DNA of 36,206 bases from Ignavibacteria bacterium (lineage in GTDB: Bacteria > Bacteroidota > Ignavibacteria > Kapaibacteriales > UBA961), in NCBI GenBank assembly GCA_016873735.1, contig VGWD01000003.1:1-36206 (forward strand). The letters run 5' to 3'. Below are positions 25,571 to 35,110 of this stretch, piece by piece. The notes beneath the pieces are model-generated. The model was not told where the DNA came from. It was given only the letters and a program-made list of their open reading frames with translations, and ran no database searches. Both the position numbers and the translations under genes were made by a program. Position 1 is the stretch's first letter, and each line of letters starts with the position of its first letter.

Positions 25571-26916
25571 TTGAAAACCAAATGAAAGGATTGATTCACT
25601 TACTTCAACAACCTGCATCTGCCTATACCCTCGCATATTTTCGCATGGGAATAGGAATGCTCATTCTTATGAGCACATTACGATTTCTGATTCTCGGATG
25701 GGTAGACCTGCAATATATTCAACCATTATTTCACTTCCCATATTTTGGTTTGGAATTCCTATCCGCTCCAACCTCCACAATGATCTATGCAACATTTGGG
25801 ATTTTGATTCTTTCATCGATTGGCGTGATCTTGGGATATAGATTTCGTATCATGTCCATTCTTATGTTTTTCAGTTTCACCTATATCGAATTATGGGACA
25901 TTGCATTTTATCTCAATCACTATTATGCTGTGAGTTTATTTGCATGTATTCTCAGCATGCTTCCCGCACATGTTGCTGCATCTATCGACGCTTCGGCAGG
26001 TCGCGTGAAAAAAGTAAATGAAGTACCCTTTTGGACGCACTTCATTGTTTACCTTCAGATCGGCATCATCTATGTTTATGCGGGCATTGCCAAAATCAAT
26101 GGTGATTGGCTCTTCTTGGCTTTACCTCTCAAGATCTGGCTTCCCGCGCATGCATCTTTTCCCGTGATTGGACCAATGTTTGCTCTGGATTTAACGGCTT
26201 ATGTATTTGCTTGGTTTGGAATGTTGTATGATCTCTTCATCATTGCATTCTTGATTTATCCCAAAACAAGATACTATGCTTTTGCAACAGTTGTGATCTT
26301 TCATTCGATGACTGGCCTTCTCTTTCAAATTGGAGTTTTTCCTATTGTAATGATATTCATGGCAACTTTGTTCTTCGAAGCAAGAATACATGAATCTATC
26401 CTTCATCTGTTTTTTGAAAAAATCAATCATCAAGAAAACAATACTACACATGAGCTGTCCACCTATGGACTTTCATTGATTGGCATATTTATATTCATTC
26501 AATTGGTTCTTCCTTTTCGATATCTACTCTATCCCGGGCAATATCAATGGACAGAACAAGGCTATCGATTTGGTTGGCGAGTAATGTTGACTGAAAAATC
26601 AGGAATTGCACAGTTCAGTATTACGGATAAACTCACTGGAAAAAAAGGGTATGTGAATAATGCTGAATGGCTTACTCCACATCAAGAAAAGCAAATGTCA
26701 TTTCAACCGGACATGATACTGTCATTTGCACATTTCCTTCATGATGAATATCAGAAAAAAGGAGTTCAAGATCCCATTGTTAATGTTGATTGTTGGGTTA
26801 CGATGAATGGTCGGCCATCGGCAAGATTGATCGATCCAACAGTTGATTTGGCGCTTCTTCATGATGGAATCTTTGCAAAGCCATGGATATCTGCATATCC
26901 GGGAGCAATTCCTTGA
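25567..26916 (+). CDS. HTTM-domain membrane protein (vitamin K-dependent gamma-carboxylase-like)
   Basis: A polytopic inner-membrane protein of 449 aa (445 from the ATG at 25582; a TTG start at 25567 overlaps the imelysin stop as TTGA). The N-terminal HTTM domain covers about 10-280, with eight or so transmembrane helices and the hallmark ELWDIAFYLNHYYAVSLF, GIIYVYAGIAKINGDWL and LIYPKTRYYAF. The soluble C-terminal part (about 330-449) is WRVMLTEKSGIAQFSITD followed by short beta stretches, as in gamma-carboxylase relatives. HTTM genes recur in imelysin/TonB-receptor clusters of Bacteroidota. The activity of the bacterial members is not established. The stop overlaps the TonB-receptor start (TTGA at 26913-26916). 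Confidence 0.88.
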   Translation: MIENQMKGLIHLLQQPASAYTLAYFRMGIGMLILMSTLRFLILGWVDLQYIQPLFHFPYFGLEFLSAPTSTMIYATFGILILSSIGVILGYRFRIMSILMFFSFTYIELWDIAFYLNHYYAVSLFACILSMLPAHVAASIDASAGRVKKVNEVPFWTHFIVYLQIGIIYVYAGIAKINGDWLFLALPLKIWLPAHASFPVIGPMFALDLTAYVFAWFGMLYDLFIIAFLIYPKTRYYAFATVVIFHSMTGLLFQIGVFPIVMIFMATLFFEARIHESILHLFFEKINHQENNTTHELSTYGLSLIGIFIFIQLVLPFRYLLYPGQYQWTEQGYRFGWRVMLTEKSGIAQFSITDKLTGKKGYVNNAEWLTPHQEKQMSFQPDMILSFAHFLHDEYQKKGVQDPIVNVDCWVTMNGRPSARLIDPTVDLALLHDGIFAKPWISAYPGAIP

Positions 26917-29363
26917 GATTCCTTCAGTATATATTATTGTTCTTTGCCACTCAGTCGGCTTTTTCGATTGAACATGTACTCACACCGCCAAAACCTGTCA
27001 TAGTTTCTTTGGATATACGTGATAATGGCACAAAATATCCGATCATAGGTGCAAAGATTTTCTTTTTTGATGATCAATTCAGTATTCGTTCCAATAAATC
27101 AGGTATAGCAATACGCCCCATGACAACAGTCAAGGAGACAATCACAGTTCGTGTTTCTGCAGAAGGTTTTTCATCAGAGATTGTTTCGGTTTTAGTGAAT
27201 AATCCTTCAACAATCATCTATTTAAAGAGAAAAGACATCATATTGGACGATGTATTCGTGCAATATGAAGCCTCAAATAATGGTGTATTGGCAAGTTCAT
27301 TGGAAAATGTCCAGATTTCAGCAATATTTGAAGGTAAGAAGACTGAACTGATCAATATGAATCAAATCATGTCCAATAAGTCGAATGCTCAAGCACGACA
27401 GATATTTTCAAGAGTTCCGGGTCTGAATATTTGGGAAAATGATCAATCAGGTTTGCAATTGAGCATAGGTGGTAGAGGTATGAATCCAAATCGCACCGCT
27501 CATTTCAATACCCGAATAAATGGTTATGATATGGCTGCAGATGCACTTGGATATCCCGAAAATTATTATACACCACCAATGGAGTTTGTGGATAGAATCG
27601 AAATTGTCCGTGGCGCAGCATCAATGCAATATGGACCTCAATTTGGAGGTATGATAAATTTCAAGTTGAAGTCCGGACATGATACCATACCATTTTTGAT
27701 CAATAGTCGACTCTTTGGTGGTACATATGGATTCATGAATGCATTCACATCCATTCAGGGTGCTTCTCGTGATAATCTGACCTATTATGCCGGTCTATCG
27801 TACAAAAGAGGTGATGGTTGGAGACCAAATGCTGATTATTCTGCGATGACTGCATATGTAAATGTGGGATATAGACCTTTAGACCAATTGTCATTAACAT
27901 TCGAATCCACTTTCCATACTTCCCTACAACACTTGCCCGGTGGTCTTACAGATAGGCAATTCGAAGAAGATGCTTCAATGTCATATAGAGCTTTTAATTG
28001 GTTCGGTGTTGACTGGAATATTAATGCCTTGCAGATTCTTTATGAATTTTCTCCTATGTCGCGCATTCAGTCAAGATTCTTCAATGTAAATGCCATTCGT
28101 TCTTCACAAGGTAATCTTCAAAACACTACCATCATTGATGATATTGTTTTGCCCACATTGATTAAAGGTGAATTCACGAATTTCGGCAATGAAACAAGAC
28201 TTATGCATACATATTTTTTAAATGAGAATCCTTCCAATGTATTGATAGGTTGGAGAGTTTATCATGGAGATGCTTTATCTATGCAAGGCGTGCCCAGCGA
28301 TAGGCATTCACCAAGATTTTCATATGAAAACAATGATTATCCCGAACATCTAAAGATTGAAAATCCAGGAAGAAATTATTCATTCTTTGCAGAAACCGCA
28401 ATAAGACCAACAGAATATTGGACCATATTGCCGGGAGTGAGATATGAGTTTGTTGAAACCGGCAGCAATGGAAGATTTTCAGAAAGAGTTCTTGATTTGG
28501 CAGGGAATCTTGTTAGTACAAATGATAATTATGAAGATAGAACGGTTTCGCGATCAATCATGCTATATGGAATCGGTACATCTTTCAGGATTGACAAAGA
28601 ACGTGAAGTATATGCGAATTATGCCAGAAACTATAGGGCTATCACTTTCAGTGATATTCGTGTAAACAATCGGAATCTTATCATTGATTCCACATTGGAA
28701 GATGAAAAAGGCTTTAATGCAGATATAGGAATCAAAGGTATCGCTTTCTCAGGAATGCTCTACATTGACTTCAGTGCATTTTATCTTTCATATGAAAATC
28801 GTATCGGAACAATATTGCAAAGCGACAAACCTCCATTGTATTTACCGTATAGATATAGAACAAATATTGGTGCAACCAGAACAATTGGCATTGAGTCAGT
28901 CATTGAAACCGATCTTTTGAAAGTATGCGATGTCACAACAAGCAATGTTTTGCGCGCTTATCTAAACATATCCGTGATTGAAGGCGCATATGTGCAATCT
29001 ACATTACCCGGAATTCAAGGGAAGAACGTTGAATATATTCCTACAGTTACCCTGCGGTCAGGTTTAGAATATTCCACAAGTGAAATGAATATAGGTTTGC
29101 ACCTTTCATATGTTGGAAGCCAATTTTCCGATGCAAGCAATGCCATAAGATCTTCTAATCCGATTGTTGGTCAAATTCCGGCTTATACTGTTCTTGATAT
29201 TGCTTTTGGGTATAAATTGCATTCCACCCTTTCGATGGAATTCCATGTGAATAATGTTTTGGATGTTCGCTATTTCACGCGCAGAGCAGAATCTTATCCC
29301 GGTCCCGGAATTATACCTGCTGAACCCCGAATGATGACATTAGGTTTTGCATGGCAATACTGA
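26913..29363 (+). CDS. TonB-dependent outer-membrane receptor, FecA-like
   Basis: Outer-membrane receptor of about 816 aa for ferric chelate or another scarce nutrient, powered by TonB-ExbBD. The in-frame ATG at 26883 lies in the HTTM gene; a TTG at 26913 overlapping the HTTM stop gives a good signal peptide (LRFLQYILLFFATQSAFS). Parts in order: a carboxypeptidase-regulatory-like N-domain about 25-110, plug domain about 130-255 with IFSRVPGLNIWENDQ, IGGRGMNPNRTAHFNTRING and VDRIEIVRGAASMQYGPQFG, then a 22-strand-type barrel ending in LGFAWQY, with the terminal aromatic. Substrate is inferred from the operon as iron-related. The stop abuts the convergent gene's stop (TGATCA, zero gap). Confidence 0.93.
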   Translation: MRFLQYILLFFATQSAFSIEHVLTPPKPVIVSLDIRDNGTKYPIIGAKIFFFDDQFSIRSNKSGIAIRPMTTVKETITVRVSAEGFSSEIVSVLVNNPSTIIYLKRKDIILDDVFVQYEASNNGVLASSLENVQISAIFEGKKTELINMNQIMSNKSNAQARQIFSRVPGLNIWENDQSGLQLSIGGRGMNPNRTAHFNTRINGYDMAADALGYPENYYTPPMEFVDRIEIVRGAASMQYGPQFGGMINFKLKSGHDTIPFLINSRLFGGTYGFMNAFTSIQGASRDNLTYYAGLSYKRGDGWRPNADYSAMTAYVNVGYRPLDQLSLTFESTFHTSLQHLPGGLTDRQFEEDASMSYRAFNWFGVDWNINALQILYEFSPMSRIQSRFFNVNAIRSSQGNLQNTTIIDDIVLPTLIKGEFTNFGNETRLMHTYFLNENPSNVLIGWRVYHGDALSMQGVPSDRHSPRFSYENNDYPEHLKIENPGRNYSFFAETAIRPTEYWTILPGVRYEFVETGSNGRFSERVLDLAGNLVSTNDNYEDRTVSRSIMLYGIGTSFRIDKEREVYANYARNYRAITFSDIRVNNRNLIIDSTLEDEKGFNADIGIKGIAFSGMLYIDFSAFYLSYENRIGTILQSDKPPLYLPYRYRTNIGATRTIGIESVIETDLLKVCDVTTSNVLRAYLNISVIEGAYVQSTLPGIQGKNVEYIPTVTLRSGLEYSTSEMNIGLHLSYVGSQFSDASNAIRSSNPIVGQIPAYTVLDIAFGYKLHSTLSMEFHVNNVLDVRYFTRRAESYPGPGIIPAEPRMMTLGFAWQY

Positions 29364-31139
29364 TCAATGAATGATCTCCACTCTAATTGCTTGCTCATAT
29401 TCTTGTCCCCAACTCCATTGTTGATCATATAGTAGGACCCTCTCCCCTTTGAATACTATCTTAGGATTCTTCATAGTAGTTTTGTGATATTTTCTTGCAA
29501 ATTCATCGATATACGTTGAAATCATGATAATTCTCTGCTGATCGACTACTTCTCGATTTTTGTTTGCTACTATGAGTATCTCATCACCTTCTCGAAATGA
29601 TTGTGATAAGTCTTTTCTGAGTGTATTTATGATAGCCGAATCACTCCAATTCTTCGGATAAACAAAACTATTCCCATGCATCTTACTTTCGGGAGTCATT
29701 TGTATGGAAAATTGCTTCTGTATTGTGCGTGATATTTGATTGCTATCTTGAATCCTCAATGAGCACGTGTATAATCCTATTCCTGCCTCACCTTGCAATA
29801 ATTCACTTCCGTCAATATATATTCTTGACTGAGTGAAGGGGCCAATTGAATAACTGAATTCTTGAGGTCCGCTAATATTCATATTCCAAGTTGGTAAACT
29901 CTGTAAATTCTGAACATTGCACTCAATGATATTTTCAGAAGGCGATACACTTTCCAATTCAATTGATGCATATACAGGTTCCCCACTTTTAAGATTCCAG
30001 TGCAATAGTTCTGCATGATGCACATGATGATCACAGGGTAGCATTAGTAATTTGGAAGAAGGAATATGCAATGTAGAATGTAGAAAGTCCCTTAATTCTT
30101 TACCAATATTGATACTATCTTTTGAACATATCTGTATGATAAGTGTATCATCCTTCTTTTTTATGTAATGCGCCAGATAATGAAAGACCCTCTTTTGAAT
30201 ACACATTCTCTGTTCTGAATGAAGATTCTGAATAAATAATGGATCTATTTCTGAGCAGACAATACTTGGAGAGTATTTTCTGGATTGCGGAGTTTGTTTA
30301 AGATATTCAATGATTTGTTGAGTCTCTTTTACCGTTAATGACATGAGCATTGGCACTGTCTCAGTCATTGCTCGTTTTCCTGATAATTCACTTGGGATCA
30401 TCAAACTAAATTGATCGTTTGGTGATACATCGATTTGTTCTTTTGCAGAAATTGACAATCTGAAACCCAATCTACATGACGCGGTTGACCATATATTATC
30501 AAATCCATCTTGATTTTCAGGAAATTCTCCGATTCTTTGATTAAATAATAATGAAGTCTCGATATAAGGAGCAATCGATACCGGAATATCAAGAATGCTT
30601 TGATTAATGGATAGATTGCCGGTTATACCGGCAAAGATTCCGGGAATTGGCGAGTTCATACCGGAGAATGTTTTGTCTATAGTCTTATCTCCAATCGAAC
30701 CAATAGAATTATCCAGTAAGAAAGATAAAGAAGGTCCTCCATAAGCAAAGATATTGTTCCAGGGTTCAATCATGATCGCACTTTCTATTGTTATATAGGA
30801 TATCAGTGGTTTCATTATGAATGAACTAGGTGTGAATTCATCTTGTATTATACCGGAACGATCATCATATGTCAATCTTCCCAGAAATAGAAAAGGGTCT
30901 TGTTCTAGCATGACAGAACATCCAAAATATGGATGGAATATAGAAAACTCAGGTTGCCCTTTGTTAATGAAATTGGTTCCCATACCCAATGATTCAAAAT
31001 TCTGATATCCGACACTGATTGCATTGATTGAATTACCAATATCGATACCATAGGAATGAATCTGTAATTGGGCAGACAATCTTTGGGGTGCAATGAAGAG
31101 AAAAAATGATGTAAACCATATGAATATCTTCAGTTTCAT
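29364..31139 (-). CDS. Outer-membrane barrel plus OmpA-like domain protein
   Basis: A 591-aa envelope protein. The signal peptide is about 1-24 (KIFIWFTSFFLFIAPQRLSAQ). Residues about 30-235 look like a small porin-like barrel (alternating aromatic strands, for example YGIDIGNSINAISVGY, FGCSVMLEQDPFLFLGRL, CRLGFRLSIS). The C-terminal part holds two stretches of degenerate OmpA-like alpha/beta order: TLIIQICSKDSINIGKELRDF at about 335-355, and NTLRKDLSQSFREGDEILIV at about 510-530. Clear OmpA peptidoglycan-binding residues are not evident, so the assignment is tentative. Its ATG overlaps the recG stop (ATGA, 31136-31139), so it is translated right after recG. The function is unknown. Confidence 0.65.
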   Translation of the reverse strand: MKLKIFIWFTSFFLFIAPQRLSAQLQIHSYGIDIGNSINAISVGYQNFESLGMGTNFINKGQPEFSIFHPYFGCSVMLEQDPFLFLGRLTYDDRSGIIQDEFTPSSFIMKPLISYITIESAIMIEPWNNIFAYGGPSLSFLLDNSIGSIGDKTIDKTFSGMNSPIPGIFAGITGNLSINQSILDIPVSIAPYIETSLLFNQRIGEFPENQDGFDNIWSTASCRLGFRLSISAKEQIDVSPNDQFSLMIPSELSGKRAMTETVPMLMSLTVKETQQIIEYLKQTPQSRKYSPSIVCSEIDPLFIQNLHSEQRMCIQKRVFHYLAHYIKKKDDTLIIQICSKDSINIGKELRDFLHSTLHIPSSKLLMLPCDHHVHHAELLHWNLKSGEPVYASIELESVSPSENIIECNVQNLQSLPTWNMNISGPQEFSYSIGPFTQSRIYIDGSELLQGEAGIGLYTCSLRIQDSNQISRTIQKQFSIQMTPESKMHGNSFVYPKNWSDSAIINTLRKDLSQSFREGDEILIVANKNREVVDQQRIIMISTYIDEFARKYHKTTMKNPKIVFKGERVLLYDQQWSWGQEYEQAIRVEIIH

Positions 31140-33406
31140 GCTATGCTCATATAATGTGCATCAGTTGTTTTTAGTCTGAGATACTCTTTATATACATGAC
31201 TATGTTCAGGCAAGCGCAATTGTGGATCTTTTGCTATGATTTGTGCTGCATCGTTTTTTGTCAATTGAATCATCGGTATGTCATTGACAAGATCAGTAAA
31301 CATGAAGTTTGGAATTCCGGATTGGCGTGTTCCTAGATAGTCTCCGGGTCCTCGTAACTTCATATCGGCTTCTGCGATTGCGAATCCATCATTTGTAGAA
31401 ACCATAGTCTGTAACCGAACTATTGCTGATTTTCTTTCCATTTGATGCTGCTGATCATCTTTTTGCTTCACATGATAGCGAAAGTGATCCTTCGTGGCTA
31501 GAAAGCAATAAGATTGTGATGTTCCTCTACCAACTCTGCCACGTAATTGATGCAATTGTGCCAATCCAAATCGTTCTGCATTTTCAATAAGAATCACATT
31601 TGCATTTGGAATGTCTATGCCAACCTCAACTACAGTAGTAGCAATCAGAACCTGATATTTCTTTTCTTTAAAATCCTGCATGATTGTTTCTTTTTCATTC
31701 CAATACATTTTCCCATGAAGAAGTCCGCATGAATAATCCGGAAATACCTCTTGCTTAAGAAACTCATAATGTTCTGTTGCCGATTTTGCAGCAACTTTAT
31801 CCGAAGGATCGACCAAAGGATAGATGATATATGCTTGAAATCCTGAATCCAATTGAGATGATATGAATGTAAATGCATCATCCAAAGTACTTTCAAACAC
31901 TATTTCTGTTTGAATAGGTTTTCTACCTTTTGGCATTTGCTTTATGATGGTATTATCCAGATCTCCATACAGTGTCATGGATAATGTGCGAGGAATGGGC
32001 GTTGCACTCATGACGAGCATATGAGGAATCAAGGTGGAATCAGACAATGATGCAGAAGCCATCTTTTTTATTCTTGCTCTTTGCTCTACGCCAAAACGAT
32101 GTTGTTCATCTATGATGATGAGTCCGAGATTATTATATCGGATCATGTTCTTTGATTGTTCGCTTTGTGAAAATACAGCATGAGTACCTATGATGATTTG
32201 TGCTTTTCCATTCTCAATGGACTGCAATACTTCCTTTCTCTCGATTGTGCTTTGTCCCCCAAGTAATTGCACTATATGGATTCCATGAGTCTCTAGCAAT
32301 GCGGAAAATGAAGCAGCATGTTGTTCAGCCAATATTTCTGTTGGCGCCATGATTACGGATTGATATCCTGCATCGACAGCTTGCAGCATTGTCAAGATTG
32401 CCACAATGGTCTTTCCGCTACCCACATCGCCTTGTAAAAGCCGATTCATGGGCTTTCCTGATGTGAGATCACGCGATATGTCCCATAATGCCTGAATTTG
32501 ATCTTGTGTCAATTGATATGGTAAAGCATCATGAACTTTGCGAGCGGTTGGACTTTTTTGTGGAAAGATGGGTCCTGATTCGGAGAGATGAACATGTGAT
32601 CTTTTGGTTTCAAGAAACAATTGAAAGTAAAAGAGTTCTTCATATTTCATTCGATCCCGCGATATCTTGAGTTCTTCCTGATTTGCCGGAGAATGCAAAG
32701 CAAATATTGCTGTATGTTTTTCGGGATATGCATATGCTTCTCGTATATTGATTGGAAGTGTTTCAGGAATCTCTTCCATGAGATCTTCGGCAATCACATC
32801 GATGAGCTTCCTCATGATTTTCATGGAGATATGTGCTTGCTTCATTGATTGTGATAGACGATATTTCGGTAGGATTCTCCCTTGTTTGTATTCTTCTTGT
32901 TCTTCTTCATCCAATACAATGATATCCGGGTGATGAAAACATAGTTTTCTCCATTTTACATCATAATCGGGTATCCCGCTGATGCTAATCAATGAACCTT
33001 TAATAAGTATGTTCTTGAAATATGGCACCATATTGAAGAATACACAGTCTGCCTGAACATTCGAATCATCTCTTACAGTGACGATCAGCATTGAACGTTT
33101 TCCTGCACCAAATTTCTTTTCTTTCACCGAGACGATGGTTGCTGTGACTGTATATTCGGACTTGATGGATATATCAGAGAATTGCTCAGGTATTGCATCA
33201 TTTGATAATTCTTCTTTGCGTAACCTAGCCAATATATCCGCTAGTGTATTGATGCTGGTTCTATCGATATATGAAAAGGGTATATAATGCAATAAATCAT
33301 GAACGGTATGCAAACCTTGGGATGCGAATGCCTCCGCTCTTTTGGGTCCAACCGATCGCACGAATTGCAATGGTGATTGAAGCAAGAGTTTTCGACTCTC
33401 TGACAT
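31136..33406 (-). CDS. recG: ATP-dependent DNA helicase RecG
   Basis: Branch-migration helicase that processes stalled forks and Holliday junctions. It is 756 aa, slightly longer than the usual ~690. The N-terminal wedge/OB domain covers about 60-190. Helicase motifs: LLQGDVGSGKT (motif I), APTEILAEQH, IIIDEQHRFGVEQRARI (motif II, DEQH), MSATPIPRTLSMTLYGDL (motif III), TTVVEVGIDIPNANV and LHQLRGRVGRGTSQSYCFL (motifs V-VI), then the TRG-type C-terminal segment (KLRGPGDYLGTRQSG). All core elements are intact. It follows rfbA by 21 nt, and the downstream envelope gene starts in its stop codon, so recG sits in a mixed operon with envelope genes. Confidence 0.97.
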   Translation of the reverse strand: MSESRKLLLQSPLQFVRSVGPKRAEAFASQGLHTVHDLLHYIPFSYIDRTSINTLADILARLRKEELSNDAIPEQFSDISIKSEYTVTATIVSVKEKKFGAGKRSMLIVTVRDDSNVQADCVFFNMVPYFKNILIKGSLISISGIPDYDVKWRKLCFHHPDIIVLDEEEQEEYKQGRILPKYRLSQSMKQAHISMKIMRKLIDVIAEDLMEEIPETLPINIREAYAYPEKHTAIFALHSPANQEELKISRDRMKYEELFYFQLFLETKRSHVHLSESGPIFPQKSPTARKVHDALPYQLTQDQIQALWDISRDLTSGKPMNRLLQGDVGSGKTIVAILTMLQAVDAGYQSVIMAPTEILAEQHAASFSALLETHGIHIVQLLGGQSTIERKEVLQSIENGKAQIIIGTHAVFSQSEQSKNMIRYNNLGLIIIDEQHRFGVEQRARIKKMASASLSDSTLIPHMLVMSATPIPRTLSMTLYGDLDNTIIKQMPKGRKPIQTEIVFESTLDDAFTFISSQLDSGFQAYIIYPLVDPSDKVAAKSATEHYEFLKQEVFPDYSCGLLHGKMYWNEKETIMQDFKEKKYQVLIATTVVEVGIDIPNANVILIENAERFGLAQLHQLRGRVGRGTSQSYCFLATKDHFRYHVKQKDDQQHQMERKSAIVRLQTMVSTNDGFAIAEADMKLRGPGDYLGTRQSGIPNFMFTDLVNDIPMIQLTKNDAAQIIAKDPQLRLPEHSHVYKEYLRLKTTDAHYMSIA

Positions 33407-33427
33407 GCGTTCTACCCTCTAATCGGA

Positions 33428-34309
33428 TTATTCAGATTGAAATTCATTAAGAACTCTTTTGCAATACTCACGATATGATGAATTTGGAAGGTGATTCAGC
33501 ATTATTTCAAACATCTCTGCATTGATGTAATTCATGCGAAGTGCTATTTCCTCGAGACAAGCAATTTTAAGATTTTGTCTTTTTTCGATTGCATGAATGA
33601 ATTCCCCTGCTTCCAATAAACTTTCAGGCGTTCCGGTATCAAGCCAAGCTATGCCACGTCCCATTTTTTCAACGCGTAATGCATGTAAGTTGAGATATTC
33701 CTTTTGAACATCGGTGATCTCCAATTCTCCTCTTTCGCTTGGTTTCAGATGTTCAGCAATGGATATCACGCGATTATCAAAGACATACAGTCCCGGAATG
33801 GCATATTGAGACTTCGGTTGTAATGGTTTTTCTTCAATGCTTAGCACTGTGCCATCCGGGCTGAATTCAACGACTCCATAGCGTTCAGGATCTTGGACGG
33901 GATAGCCGAAAATAGTCGCTCCCTTATTTGATTGTAGGGCATTTCGCAAGAAATCTAGTTTTCCATAAAAAAGATTATCTCCCAAGATCAAACATACTTG
34001 ATCTGAACCAATGAATTCTTTTCCATAGATGAATGCTTCGGCAATTCCTTTTGGGGCTGATTGTTCGGCATAAGAAATAGAAATGCCCCATTGAGAACCA
34101 TTGCCAAGCAATGAATTGAAGTGAGGTGCATCATGTGGAGTTGTGATGAGTAAGACATCTTGAATGCCCGACAACATCAAAGTAGCCAATGGATAATAAA
34201 TCATCGGCTTATCATAGACCGGCTGAAGTTGTTTGCTGATGATGGAGGTCAAGGGATAGAGTCTACTTCCATTACCTCCAGCTAGAATGATGGCTTTCGT
34301 TCTTTGCAC
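33428..34309 (-). CDS. rfbA: Glucose-1-phosphate thymidylyltransferase
   Basis: Makes dTDP-glucose from dTTP and glucose-1-phosphate, the first step of dTDP-rhamnose and related deoxysugar synthesis for surface polysaccharides. Signature AIILAGGNGSRLYPLT at the N-terminus, QLQPVYDKPMIYYPLATLMLSGI, LGDNLFYG and IEEKPLQPKSQYAIPGLYVFD, and ELEITDVQKEYL. The chosen start is GTG 34309 (VQRTKAIILAGG, about 293 aa). The frame is open upstream to a TTG at 34348, but that stretch contains a -7 promoter box (TATCTTTG), so it is leader DNA rather than protein. No rfbB, rfbC or rfbD is nearby, so the pathway is split in this genome. Confidence 0.95.
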   Translation of the reverse strand: MQRTKAIILAGGNGSRLYPLTSIISKQLQPVYDKPMIYYPLATLMLSGIQDVLLITTPHDAPHFNSLLGNGSQWGISISYAEQSAPKGIAEAFIYGKEFIGSDQVCLILGDNLFYGKLDFLRNALQSNKGATIFGYPVQDPERYGVVEFSPDGTVLSIEEKPLQPKSQYAIPGLYVFDNRVISIAEHLKPSERGELEITDVQKEYLNLHALRVEKMGRGIAWLDTGTPESLLEAGEFIHAIEKRQNLKIACLEEIALRMNYINAEMFEIMLNHLPNSSYREYCKRVLNEFQSE

Positions 34310-34331
34310 AGTAATACTCGAAATTTGAGTG

Positions 34332-34339
34332 CAAAGATA
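34332..34339 (-). promoter_or_regulatory. -7 promoter box of rfbA-recG
   Basis: Minus-strand TATCTTTG matches TAnnTTTG and is 22 nt before the GTG start at 34309. A transcript starting about 7 nt further on would have a leader of roughly 15 nt. No TTG at the usual -33 spacing. Confidence 0.5.
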
Positions 34340-34378
34340 CAAAATCAATCATTGGTCTTGGGGATGAATGCTACGGAA

Positions 34379-35068
34379 TTAGCCCTGATCATCGCCTGCA
34401 AGAGGGTCTTCTTCCAAATGTCTGTGGCGAACCATCTTGGCTTCAAAGAGAAAAATGACATTTTCTGCAATATTTGTGGCATGATCGGCCATTCTTTCGA
34501 TATTACTGAGAATGGAAATCAATTCAACTCCTTGAGGAATAATCTCGGGTTTTTCTCGCATGAGAGCGATGATATCTGATTTAAACTGGCGTTCCAAACC
34601 ATCAACGGTTGAATCCGTAGGTAAGACATGCTTGGCCAGATCAGCATCATTATTGACAAATGCATCGAGAGATGCTTTAACCATTGTGTATGCAGCAGTC
34701 GTGATTTTGTCCAAACCAAACTCTTTCACAAGCAAGCAAACACCGGGGTCGTGGATTACCGGATGTGAGATGTTTGTGGCCATATCACCAATTCGTTCTA
34801 ATTCATTATTGATTTTTATTGAGGCCAGTAATAATCGTAAATCGCTGGCAACGGGTTGTTGCAAAGCAAATATTCTTTGACATTGTTTGTCGATTTTGAT
34901 GTCGAGCTTATCTACTTTGTCATCTCTTTCAATAACAAGTTTTGCAAGACCTTCATTGCATTCAAGCAATGCTTTAAATGCAAATTCAACTTGTTCTTCT
35001 ACAAGACTTCCCATACGGATGAGTCTTGTACGTAATTTGTCCAAATCATCTTCAAATGATCTATGCAT
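34379..35068 (-). CDS. phoU: Phosphate transport regulator PhoU
   Basis: Peripheral regulator that links the Pst phosphate transporter with phosphate signalling and limits phosphate uptake. 229 aa, the usual two three-helix-bundle repeats: first repeat about 1-110 with LRTRLIRMGSLVEEQVEFAF and LLLASIKINNELERIGDMATNI, second repeat about 118-215 with VELISILSNIERMADHATNIAENV. The E-R-I/M-x-D-x-A-T-N-I metal-binding motif is present in both. It lies 42 nt downstream of pstB on the same strand, as in most bacteria. The 69-nt gap to the rfbA start contains the -7 box of the next unit. Confidence 0.95.
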   Translation of the reverse strand: MHRSFEDDLDKLRTRLIRMGSLVEEQVEFAFKALLECNEGLAKLVIERDDKVDKLDIKIDKQCQRIFALQQPVASDLRLLLASIKINNELERIGDMATNISHPVIHDPGVCLLVKEFGLDKITTAAYTMVKASLDAFVNNDADLAKHVLPTDSTVDGLERQFKSDIIALMREKPEIIPQGVELISILSNIERMADHATNIAENVIFLFEAKMVRHRHLEEDPLAGDDQG

Positions 35069-35110
35069 ATTGATGCTCCTCTTTTTGCTAATGCAAATCT
35101 ACGACAAATA

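Noticed and set aside
26883-26912. ATG 26883 as start of the TonB-dependent receptor
   Set aside because: It overlaps the HTTM gene by 34 nt and adds residues ahead of the signal peptide; TTG 26913 in a TTGA overlap fits better, though this needs experimental proof.
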